64,000 bases of DNA from Pieris napi. Its lineage: Eukaryota; Arthropoda; Insecta; Lepidoptera; Pieridae. The notes under the pieces were generated by a model. It saw only the letters and a program-made list of their open reading frames with translations, searched no databases and was not told where the DNA came from. The stretch is from positions 10,428,501 to 10,492,500 of the forward strand of contig NC_062244.1 of NCBI RefSeq assembly GCF_905475465.1, given 5' to 3'. How positions within the stretch are numbered: position 1 is the first letter of the stretch; each line of letters starts with the position of its first letter. Below are positions 47,143 through 59,100 of this stretch, in pieces. A program made the translations under genes and the position numbers.

Positions 47143-50100
47143 ATGCTGCGGTTCATCCTACTGGCGTGTGCCGTGGTAACAGCGGTAGCATATAAAAACC
47201 CCCACTATGCATCTGGTAGAACGACAATGGTTCACCTGTTTGAATGGAAGTGGGATGACATCGCAGCTGAATGCGAGAGATTCTTAGGTCCACGAGGTTT
47301 TGGTGGTGTTCAGGTATGTGATATCATGGATTTTATACTTTAAATCTTTAAATCACACACTAAAGTGTGTGATTTAAAGATTGCACTGCACAATACTTCC
47401 CACATCGTGTTACTGGCCAGATCAAGTAAAATAAAAAAGATAAAATTATCAAAAAGGATTTCCGTCATTTATAACAACATTCAATTATAACATTATTCAA
47501 TTTTTTTTAATTTTTGAAGTGTAGCTTCTTTAGAATTGTTGTAATTTCAAACCGGATGCAACGGAAAAAGCTACAGTAAAAATAGACAGACGCATAAATT
47601 AGCAGGATTTGGCATGGTAGAGAATGAGATGGGAAGTATTGTGCAGTGTATAAACTTTAATTAGTGTTTATTTGATCATTTTCTGAATTAAAAAAACATA
47701 GTTTCACTTCTACCACGTGTGAATAGCACACATGAGTTTTTTTCATGTTGCGCGAACTATTTGACTTTAGAAATACTTAAATACTAGTATTTTTACTTGT
47801 AATTAAATACTTATCAAAGCGTAATCAATAAAGCATTATTGTTTAATTTGAACATGGAAAGAATATACTGTTTCCAATCTTTAAAAAAACTTTGCCAAAA
47901 AATTATCCGATTTTCATATTAAGCAGTCAACGGTAATGTTCTACACAATATTTTAGACAACAGATTTATACCGACATTTATTTAAGAGCGAACTTCTGTT
48001 GTTTACGATGTAAATTAATCTGGGGCCTAAACCGTCTTAAGTCAATTATTCAACCGTATTTCTTTACGCATCTAAGCAAACTTCGTGTTACGCAAATATT
48101 AATATTGCAAAATTTGTATTGCGAACTTTCTAGAGTTGTACTAATTATGTTAGATATAATTACAAAATGGTAAAGTTTGTTAGGTGGTAGGGGGAAATCT
48201 CTTAGAATGTATTGACTACACCAAAGAGTTGTAATTGGAGGAAAAACGGTCGAACGAAAATATTTCTTGCAATCGACTTGAACATATTGCGATTTTCACA
48301 AATATCTAAAATTATTAATTAAAGGTTAACGGGTCACGGTTGCTTAAAGTCGGGAATCGCTAGTATTAGATATAAAAACATAATTAAAACGCTAATTGCT
48401 TCAGTAGTATACTTCGCTGTAGTGCCAATTTCACGAGACATTTTAGTTATGAAATGTACTCGTATGTACAAAACCCTTTGTTGTATGAGACCATTTCGAA
48501 ACCGATTCAAAAGTCGAAATATATTTATTCTTTTAGTGCACTTACGATTGTCAAATTAAAATAAAATTACTCTAATATTAAAATTATAGTTATTAAATTA
48601 ATGGCGTACAAGACAAACTAGCCCTTCGGCACATTTTATTTAACTTAAACGTACCTAAGTATTATTACTTTTTTAACCGATTTCAAAACCGGAGACCTAT
48701 GCAATTCGCGTCTAAAGGCCGGTAACGCACTTGCGAGCCTTTTGGCAATGTGTCAATAGGTATGGGTAATGGGTATGTTACATATTTTTTTTATTTTTTA
48801 TTAAAGATCTCACCACCAAATGAAAACTTGATTATTTGGTCCCATAATCGTCCATGGTGGGAGCGATACCAACCTATCTCATATCGACTTGTAACACGCT
48901 CTGGAAACGAGCAACAATTCGCTAATATGGTTCGAAGATGTAATAATGCTGGTGTCAGGTATGTAAAAACAAATATGTATGTAATATAATGATTATATCA
49001 TAATAGTTTGCATTAAAACACTTTACAAAAAAGACTTTATTATCTCGCGGACTGTACTAGTCTTGTATGGACTTTTCCTTTAAATATTTTTTTCAAATAA
49101 AAAAATAATTTGCGCTTGGGAGCAGTGTTGGCCTAGTGGCTTCAGCGTGCGACTCTCATCCCTGACGTCGTAGGTTCGACCCCCACCTCACCAATGGACT
49201 TTCTTTCTATATGCGCATTAAACATTCGCTCGAACGCTGAAGGAAAACATCGTGAGAAACCAGCTTGCCTTAGACCCAAAAAGTCGACGTACGTCAGGTA
49301 TAGGAGGCTGATCACTTGCCTATTAGATTAACATATTATCGTGTTGGTTGAGTGTTTAAATAACTTACTTCGTACCAAGTTTATTAATTTTAATAGAATC
49401 TTTTTTTATTAATAGAATCTTTTTTTATTAATAGAATCTTTTTTTATTAACAGAATCTTTTTTTATTAATAGAATCTACGTGGATGCTATCATTAACCAC
49501 ATGACAGGTACTTGGGGTGAAAACGTCGGTACGGGCGGCAGTGAAGCCTTCTTTAACAGGTGGTCATATCCATCTGTGCCTTACGGTAGAAACGACTTTA
49601 ATTCACCGCATTGTGTTATCCAGGGGAATGATTACACTTGCTGTGCGGACAGGGTAAGTTCAAGTAGCAGACCTAAGCTGCGGCTCAGATATATCCAAAT
49701 GTGGTTGCGTAGCCAACCCGTTTCAATCCAGTTTGTTAATAATGTAATTAATACAAAGACTCAGAGTCAGAATACTAAATTCCAGCCGTAACGCCTCGAC
49801 GTCCGTCGTTCCACAACTAAGCGTTTTTTTTGGCAGTTTTTGCCGCTACCACTATGTGGATACCCATAAGATTTAAGAAAAGAGCGTACCAATTTTTAAC
49901 ATACCGGCAACGCACTTGCGGGCTCTCTGGCAATGTGAGTGTTCATGGGCACTATCACTTAACATCAGGTGAGCGATTGTTGCCTGTTACATAAAAAAAA
50001 ATGTAGCCATCTATGTATGTATATTGTATAGGAAAATTGATATTGTTCTTAATATTGTTTTAAATATTATTTTAGGTCCGTAACTGCGAATTATCTGGGC

Positions 50101-53100
50101 TAAAGGATTTGAATCAGGGCTCTGAGTACGTTCGAGGAAAAATTTTAGAATACATGAACAAACTCATTGATATGGGAGTTGCTGGTTTCAGGTAAAAAAA
50201 AAACTTAGTTTCTTCCTCAGTAAGAATAACGCAACTTCGACATTAGCATTTTATCGAAATTATTTATTATTAAAACTGAAAAATAACGTCGTCATTCGTG
50301 GCTCTTGTAAACACCGTATTCTCGCTTCCTCTCAAAGTAGCGAAGACTCCTTCAAGACCTTAATTATCGTGGTGTGCCGGTCCAATAGATTTAAGAAAAT
50401 CTCACCGCGTTGTACCTCTGATCCTACCTGTAGGCATCCGTCTGTAACCATAGCTTTCTTGGAGCCGACATCCCGCATTTATAGATACATTTTATATTTA
50501 CGACTTGTATGTACCCTAAGTAAATTGTTAGGTTCTCAGTTCTCACTCTCTCATAAAACATATAATATATTTATATAATATATTTATATATATATAATAT
50601 ATTTATCTATCTAGTGCAGCTTGTTAATGCTCCTTACAAACATTGTCTAAAACAAAGAAATTGGCGATTAGAGTGGCGGAGAGTTTATTGCCAGTTCTCT
50701 TCCGTTCTACGCCCTTGATTTGAGAACTGGCAGTAAATGTAAAATTAGAAGCATTTAATATGTATTTTTTTTGACGTTTACATTGTGTTACCTATATGAT
50801 TTTGACTTCGACTTTTTTACATACAATACATATTATAGTATCAACGATCTTGTATACTATACAGACTTTTGATACTTATTAGGTACATATATATTTGAAT
50901 ACTGTGTGTATTATATATCAAATTTATATACCTAATGTTCAGTAGCTGGCAAACTAAACATCGAGAAGGATTTATAATTTGAATAGCGTCTATTTTAAAA
51001 GCATTACTAATAATAATAATAATAATAATAAATAGCCTTTATTGCTGACACCCATACAATGTAATAACAATAATTATTTAAGTTACATAAAAAAACACTT
51101 AATTCTAACACATAAATAAAACTTAGTCTAATGCATCATATGACCCGTTTTTGGTAATCAGCGTGTCCTGTGACACGTAGGCCTCTTCCAGCTGTTTCCA
51201 TTCTTTTCTGTTATTAGCTCTTCTTGTCCAAGTTGTGCCTCCTATTATCTTAATATCGTCTGCCCATCTCTTGGTCGGTCTTCCTCTTTTCCTTTTTCCA
51301 TCTCGTGGTTGCCATTCTGTAATTATTTTTGTCCATTTCAACCTGCTATCTCTCGTCATGTGCCCAGTCCAGCGCCATTTCAACTGCCTTATTTTCTTTA
51401 TAATGTCTTCTACTTTGGTCGTTGATCTGATCTCTTCTGCTCTTTTTCGATGTCTCAGTGTTACACCCACCATGCTTCTTTCCATTCCTCTTTGGCATGT
51501 TCTCAACTTTAGAAGATGTTTCTGAGATAAAGCCCAAGTCTCGCAGCCGTATGTAACACATGGTAGGATACATAGGTTGAACACCTTTTTCTTAGCTACT
51601 ATTGGGAAGTCTTTACTTTTAAGTACTTCCTTGAGTGACCAAAATCTCTTCCAGGCGCTAGACACTCTTCTTTCTATCTCAAGATCCATTTGGTCATGAA
51701 ATGATATTATTTGCCCTAAATATACGTATAGACCAGTGCCGATAATTTTTGAAACCTAAAAAAATTACAGTAGGATGAAACCCATTAGAAAAGCTGGGAA
51801 ATATGATCAAAATGAAAGGAAAAATAAATTACGGTCGATCTGAGGTCGGGAAGGGGTAGGGGGGGAGTTTTAAGGGTAAAAAACGGTTTATCTCGATTTC
51901 CGGCAAAACTACAAGTCCTATCGAAGAAAGTTAAATGGCAAAGTTGGAGGTAATAAAAAGATCTAAAACTTTTGTATTCACACATTTTTCACATAACCTC
52001 AAAATCTATGTGAAAATGTCAAAAAACCAAGTTTTTGGTTTTTTATTTTTATCTTTAACAAAAATTATTTTTTTTTAACGAAATTTGGTGAAAACTTACC
52101 TTTCTATGTCCCAAATACACTGTAATTTATTTGATTAAAAATATTTATTTGTTCACCTTATTTTGAATTAATATCGAAAAAACACCCTAATTTTCAATCG
52201 AAAATTCTGACGTCAAAATTTCAGCTTTTTTCAAAAAGTTGGTGTGCTTTCAGTTTGTTGAAATCTCTACTTTCCTATGGTAAAAAAATATATATATATT
52301 ACCATAGTAAATCTTCTCAGAAAACGCAAAAAATCGTATACAGTAACGCCCAGACCTGTCATCCCCTTCCTTACTTCTCTATGAAATACGAAAATTTTAG
52401 CCCATCTAAAGGCTAAATTTTTTTTTTAAGTCACTCAGGTATATATAAATTATCTTAAAATAGTAATAAATAGCCATCTGATTATAATTTAAAGAAGATT
52501 CATAGAGAAGTAGGGAAGGGGATGACAGGTCTGGGCGTTACTGTGTACGATTTTTTGCGTTTTCTGAGAAGATTTACTATGGTAGTATATATATTTTTTT
52601 TTACCATAGGAAAGTAGAGATTTCAACGAACTGAAAGCACACCAACTTTTTGAAAAAAGCTGAAATTTTGACGTCAGAATTTTCGATTGAAAATTAGGGT
52701 GTTTTTTCGATATTAATTCAAAATAAGGTGAACAAATAAATATTTTTAATCAAATAAATTACAGTGTATTTGGGACATAGAAAGGTAAGTTTTCACCAAA
52801 TTTCGTTAAAAAAAAATAATTTTTGTTAAAGATAAAAATAAAAAACCAAAAACTTGGTTTTTTGAAATTTTCACATAAATTTTGAGGTTATGTGAAAAAT
52901 GTGTGAATACAAAAGTTTTAGATCTTTTTATTACCTCCAACTTTGCCATTTAACTTTCTTCGATAGGACTTGTAGTTTTGCCGGAAATCGAGATAAACCG
53001 TTTTTTACCCTTAAAACTCCCCCCCTTCCCCTTCCCGACCTCAGATCGACCGTAATTTATTTTTCCTTTCATTTTGATCATATTCCCCTGCTTTTCTAAT

Positions 53101-56100
53101 GGGTTTCATCCTACTGTAATTTTTTTCACTTTTTATTTATTTTAAAGGCTATCTGCACTGGTCTAGTAGTGATCAACATATTCGATAGTATCTCCTCCTA
53201 TTTGTATCATAATAGTTTCTCTATTTGTCATTATTTTCGTTTTAGATTTGTTCATAGAAAGCCCAACTATCTTGCTTGCTTCTGTCAGCTGTTGCAGCAT
53301 AGTTTGAAGCGTCTTTGCGTTATCTGAAATGATCACTAAATCGTCTGCGAATCTTAGGTGGTTCAGTTGTCTGCCGTTTATGTTTATGCCGACATTTTCC
53401 CATTCCAAATTTCTAAATAAACTCTCCAAAATGGCTGAGAAGAGTTTTGGGGACAAAGGATCGCCCTGTCTCACACCCCTGGCTATAGGAAATTCTTCAC
53501 CCGTTGTCTCTAGTTTGATATAAGCCGTGCTACTTGTATATATATTTCTAATTATACGTATGTATTTTTTTGGTATACCTTGTTGTATTAAGGCTCTCCA
53601 GAGGGAATCGTGCTTTATAGAGTCGAATGCTTTACTGTAGTCTACAAAAGCGATGTATAGTGCTTTTCCGTATTCTTTGCACTTTTGTATTAGCTGTTTT
53701 ATAACATGTATATGATCTACAGTTGAGAATCCGGATCTGAATCCAGCTTGTTCCATGGGTTGTTGTTCATCCATTGCCTTCGTTACTCTTCGCAGGATCA
53801 TTTTGGAGAAAACTTTATACATGTTGGACATAAGGCTTATAGGTCTATAGTTTTCTATGATGTTCCTGTCACCCTTTTTGTGGAGCAGTGTAATTATGTT
53901 CTTCGTCCATTGGGAAGGTATGTATTCCGTTTTTAGTATGGTGTTGAATAGTTCAGTAAGTTTTCTTAGGTTCCCTGGTGCTGCTGATGATACTTTGATC
54001 ATCTCATTAGTTATGTGATCCGGTCCAGGCGCTTTTCCATTTTTTAGGCTTTTGATAGCATGCTCCGTTTCTGAAAGGAGAAATTTAGGTACCTCTTCTT
54101 CGTCTTGTTCAAGATTTACTGAATTCTGTAAAGTATTATCAGTCTCTAGTGAGTAGAGGTTTCTATAGAAGTCTGTTGCAGTTTTCAATATATCTTTTCT
54201 TTTCGTCTGTTGTTTGCCTACGTAGTTCTTAATGTTCGGTATCCATTGTTTTGTTTCTACGAGTTCTTTTAGAGCTTTTTTAACTCCTCCTGTCTTGGTT
54301 ATGTGGTAATTAAGTGCTTCTATTCTTCTTTTGTTCCTTTCTTTCTTAATATTGTTACTTATTTTCTTACTTACTTCTGATATCAATTTTAGATTTTGCT
54401 TGTTTTTTCCAAGTTTTAAGAGCTGTTTTCTTTCTTCCATTAGCTTTTGAGTTTCTTTTCCAATTTGTTTCTTGTTAGTTTTTGGGGGATTGCGACTTAG
54501 AGTTCCAAGTATTTCATTTACTTCATTGATATATTTTCCTTCTATCTGGTTTTTGACTTCATTGTCAGGGATTTGTTTTACTATCATTAGCTTTGTTTTT
54601 GTGTTGTATTTATTTCTACTTTTCTTTGGTTCGATACATTTTATGGTGCCTCTTACTAATCGATGATTGGTATTGAAGTTGAGTTGATTTAATACACTAA
54701 CGTCCTGGAAGGGTTTCCTATTGTTGGTTCCGATGTAGTCGATTTCATTTTTGTGGCGTCCGTCCGGTGATATCCATGTCCACTTCTTCGCCGTAGCTTT
54801 TTTGAAGAAACTGTTCATGAATGCTAAATTATTTTCGAGAGCGAGATTGAGCATTCGTTCTCCATTTTTGCTCCTTGGGCCGAAGCCGAAGTCGCCTATG
54901 ATGTTCTCTTCACCAGGACGTCTGCGTCCTATTCTACCATTGAAATCGCCCATAACTATGATGTTTTTGGAAGTATTTTGTAAAACTGTAGTCAATTGGT
55001 TGTAAAACTTATCTTTGGTATGTTCTTCATGATTTTCAGTAGGTGCATAAATTTGTATAATTGACCATTTGTCCTTGAAACCTGGAAAATTTATATTAAG
55101 AATGGCTATTCTATCTGATATGCCCTTGAATTCTTCTATATTTGGCTGTAAGTATTTTTTAACCATAAAGCCTACTCCATAGGATCCTTTTGTTTCGCCT
55201 TTATAATAGAAGATATACTCTTTATGATCTTCAATGCTTTCGCCTATTCTTCTTATTTCGCTTAATCCTAATATGTCCCAGTTTATCTTTAAAAGAGCTA
55301 ACTCTAGCTCGGTAAGTTTTTCGTGTGTTCTCAATGATAGACAGTTCAGAGTGGCGATATAAAGTATCTTATTTTCGATTCGGCTTGGAGTGATGGAACT
55401 TGTAATGTTTTTGTGAATCTTCTCATCTCGTTTCTGAGCTGGAAGGGAGTGGTCGACAGCCCCCACGGTGACCAGCCGGCTTGGGGTGGTTAGTGCGTTT
55501 TGTCTTTTGTTGTTGTGTTTGAAAGAATTATGTTGGTTCGAGCGGTCAGGGGCGCATGCTAGTTTTTTTGCTGTTTCGGCGTTGAATTCGAGCCATGCGC
55601 TTCGTAGTAATCAAGTAAGTTTATTTTTTTGCTTGTTGATTGGGGTTGATATTGTTTCGGCGATTCGGAGAAGTTTCTTTTTCTTTTTTCAGATTTCTCA
55701 CGCGTATTCTCGTATATAACGAGCTTATCTTTTATAATGTGGCAAGTTTTCCCTTTAGCACGTTCAGCTTTTAGTTCGGTTTGTAATAGTTTTCTTTTTT
55801 CTAATACTTCTTTGGAAAAATCTTCTTTTACATACATGTTTGATGGGAGTTTGTTTCCATTTTTCAGTACCTCGTATTTTCTCCAAAGGCTAGTGAAGTT
55901 AACGAGGACTGGGCGAGGATTTTCACTCTTTTTGCCTAGTCTATAAGCTGAGCTTAGCTCTTTAGGGTCCAAGGATAAACCAGTTGAATTATTTATCAAC
56001 TTCAGCATGTGTGTAAGCAGGTTAGGTTCTTCTTGTTGGTTTTCATGTATGCCAAAAAATACTAAATTATTTTTCCTTTTCCCATCTTCAAGGAATTTTA

Positions 56101-59100
56101 CTTTGTCTTTTAGAACGACGATCTCCGATTTAAGTTTCTTGTTTTCTTCAGTTAATTCTGCTAACTTCACATTTATACTGCTTACGACGGACTTTGTTAC
56201 ACTTTCTGTTATAATTCTCGTCTGATCTTCCAACTTTTCGCACAGCTTTTGGTGTATCGATTCTATAAGGTATTCCATTTCTTTTTTGTCCATACTTTGA
56301 AATGTTGTTTCTAATTTTTTTTTTTTTTTTTTACAGAATTTTTTTTTCCTTTTATATTCTATCCGTTAAAAATAGATTCGATATCTTCAAATAAAATTAT
56401 AAAAACAAAAATTCTTAGTTTTTTTTTTAAAGTTTCAATATTCCGTGTTTAGGTTTGAACTCGGGCCGATACAAATGTTCGATTCAGGAACTCAGCTTAT
56501 CTGCGACGCCGAGAGACTGTATGACGAAGAGGACGAATTACTTGAACAGTTTCTTTCTTGAGTGACGTTTACAAGGAGTGACTAATGTAATATTAGGTCG
56601 CCTCAAGTCACGTATACCCGTTTAACATCACTGTTACAAAGTCGTAGTTTTTTCTTCTTTTTGTAGTAATATCAACAAAAATTGACTGATCTTTGTTCCA
56701 AGTCACTTGCACTAGATTTTTTTCACACGCACTTTCAATTGTTTTAGTCGAAACGAAAAGTCACCGTTGCAATAACACAAATTAAAACGTGAAAATGTTC
56801 TATTTTTTACACTAATAATGAGGCAGATACGTTTGCCTGTGGTATATCTTCTCCTGGTTCAGTTTGATATTTACTTTTTATTGTGTATTCTCACTTATTT
56901 CTATTTTTAATTGGTTATTTTGTGAGGACTCGATATTCAACTTGCGCCTACCCGCTATGACTTTTTTTTTTTTAAAAGACTTTTTTTTTAAAAGCATTAC
57001 TAAAAGTAACATATAATTTAAATTGATATGTACTCAAAAGTAATTTATTGACCTAATCATTTGTATGTGCAACAAATAAATACTAATTTCAGAATTGACG
57101 CTGCCAAACATATGTGGCCACATGACCTCAGAGTTATGTACAGCAGACTTCACAATTTGAACCCAAGCCATGGGTTTCCAAACGGCGCTCGACCATACAT
57201 TTTCCAAGAGGTCATTGACCTAGGCGGGGAGGCTATTAGCAGAAACGAGTACACAGCGCTAGCCGCGGTTACTGAATTCAGATTTGGATTGGAACTTAGC
57301 AGAGCTTTTTCGCGTGGAAACCAGCTTAGGTGAGCTTTGGCCATTGTTAAACTTTTAAAGTAGGTAATTTAAAAAAAATACTTATTATTGTCAATCGATA
57401 GCTGTTATCTTAGATGTTGTCCGATTCTCAGACATACCCAATATGCACACAAAATTTCATGAGAATCGGTCGAGCCGTTTCGGAGGAGTTTAACCACAAA
57501 CACCGCGACACGAGAATTTTATATATTAGATTGAAATAATTAAATTAAAAGCACCTGGCGGCCTTATCTCTTTCGGGCGGTCTCTTCCAGACAACCACTA
57601 GGCAATTTATTGTAAATTATTGTAAAGTATAAATCATATTGCAACTTTATAAAAACTCCTAGTTAAAAAAGTTGTAGACACGATATCCAAGTACTTTACT
57701 ATTTTTTATCTGTCCTAATGCGAGCTGAATTTAATTTTTATTTACATTTCTATTGCAGCTGGTTAGCAAACTGGGGTGAGAACTGGGGTCTCCTAAGTTC
57801 AAATGATGCTCTGGCCTTCATCGACAACCACGACAACCAAAGAGGACACGGTGCTGGTGGTCAAATCTTGACATACAAGCAGTCGAAACAGTACAAGGGC
57901 GCTATTGCCTTTATGTTGGCTCATCCTTATGGAAAACCTCAACTGATGAGTAGCTTCAGCTTCCATAATACAGAGGCTGGTCCTCCTATGGACTCGAGGG
58001 GAAATATCATCTCGCCGTCTATAAATTCCGTATGTCATATATTTGTTTTAAGAGTACAGTGATCTGACCTCTCGCTGTTTCAATCGATTTATTTATTTCA
58101 TAATCATACAGCTAGCATAAATTGTAAATAACAAAAGACAGTTATAATACATTATATTATATTAAGAATAAGTTTAAACTCTTAATATCTTAAGCTTTGT
58201 GTCGTCCTTGTTTTTTTTTTTGTTGCTGCTAGTTTAGTGTTAAATTTTGCTGTCATGTTTTGTCTTGTCTTACTTTGTATTGTATTTTTTATTAGTGAAA
58301 CTTTTATTGAGGATATGTCCAATGTGTATTTATTTTATGTTTTACATTTATTTTATTTTTATGTATGGTGATGTATCTGTTTAGTTTCCAATAAATAAAT
58401 ATATAAACAAATAAAAAATTTACGAAAGGCAAATTTAAAAAAATTATGTACATTTAAATAAGTAATACCGAAACCGGTAGTGTTGCGTGATGGAGTGAAA
58501 GTGAAGAAGTGTGTGGGCTGTGCTCATGATGCATTTTAGCTTTAGTCATATTATTGATACTCCTCTTAAGCATATTCCGCAATACCTTAAATAAATGGAG
58601 GCTTAAATAGTGGTAGTTGTACTAAAGAGGTTTTAATAACATTTTATATTTTTTTTTTATGATTGGACAATTCACACCAATTGACCTAGTCCCATGCTAA
58701 GCTGGTGAAGCTTGTGTTATGGGTACTAGGCAACGGATATACATAAATATTTAAACACCCAAGACCTAAGCACAACACCAAATGCACATCACGTCGATGT
58801 TTGTCTCAGCCGGGGATCGAACCCGGGACCCATGGATTCGCAGTCAGGGGTACTAACCACTACAGCAATGAGCCGTCAAATTTTATAATTACCGTTGTAG
58901 GACAACAGTTGCGGTAATGGGTGGGTATGCGAGCACCGTTGGCGTCAAATCTACCAAATGGTAGCGTTTAGGAACGTCGCTGGCAACACCGCTCTAAATA
59001 ACTGGTGGGACAATGGTAGCAACCAGATTGCCTTCTGTCGAGGCGGTCAGGGCTTTGTGGCTTTCAACAATGATCACTGGGATCTCAACGCTGACTTACA

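Larger units (their letters stand above)
51010..56985 (-). mobile_element. Full-length RTE-like LINE in amylase intron 4
   Basis: Flanked by the 17 bp direct repeat ttttaaaagcattacta at 50993-51009 and 56986-57002, so this is a true insertion. The 3' end (low coordinate) has a (AAT)n tail. It encodes an ORF1 and a long ORF2 on the minus strand, with a 5' leader of about 0.7 kb. ORF2 is split by a foldback element (51729-53165); without it the LINE is about 4.5 kb. RTE affiliation rests on endonuclease and tail motifs and is inferred. Confidence 0.9.

Noticed and set aside
51785..51985. 66-codon frame repeated at 52899-53099 on the other strand, resembling a duplicated gene
   Set aside because: The two are mirror images created by the foldback arms; no start context, domain or conservation argument supports coding.
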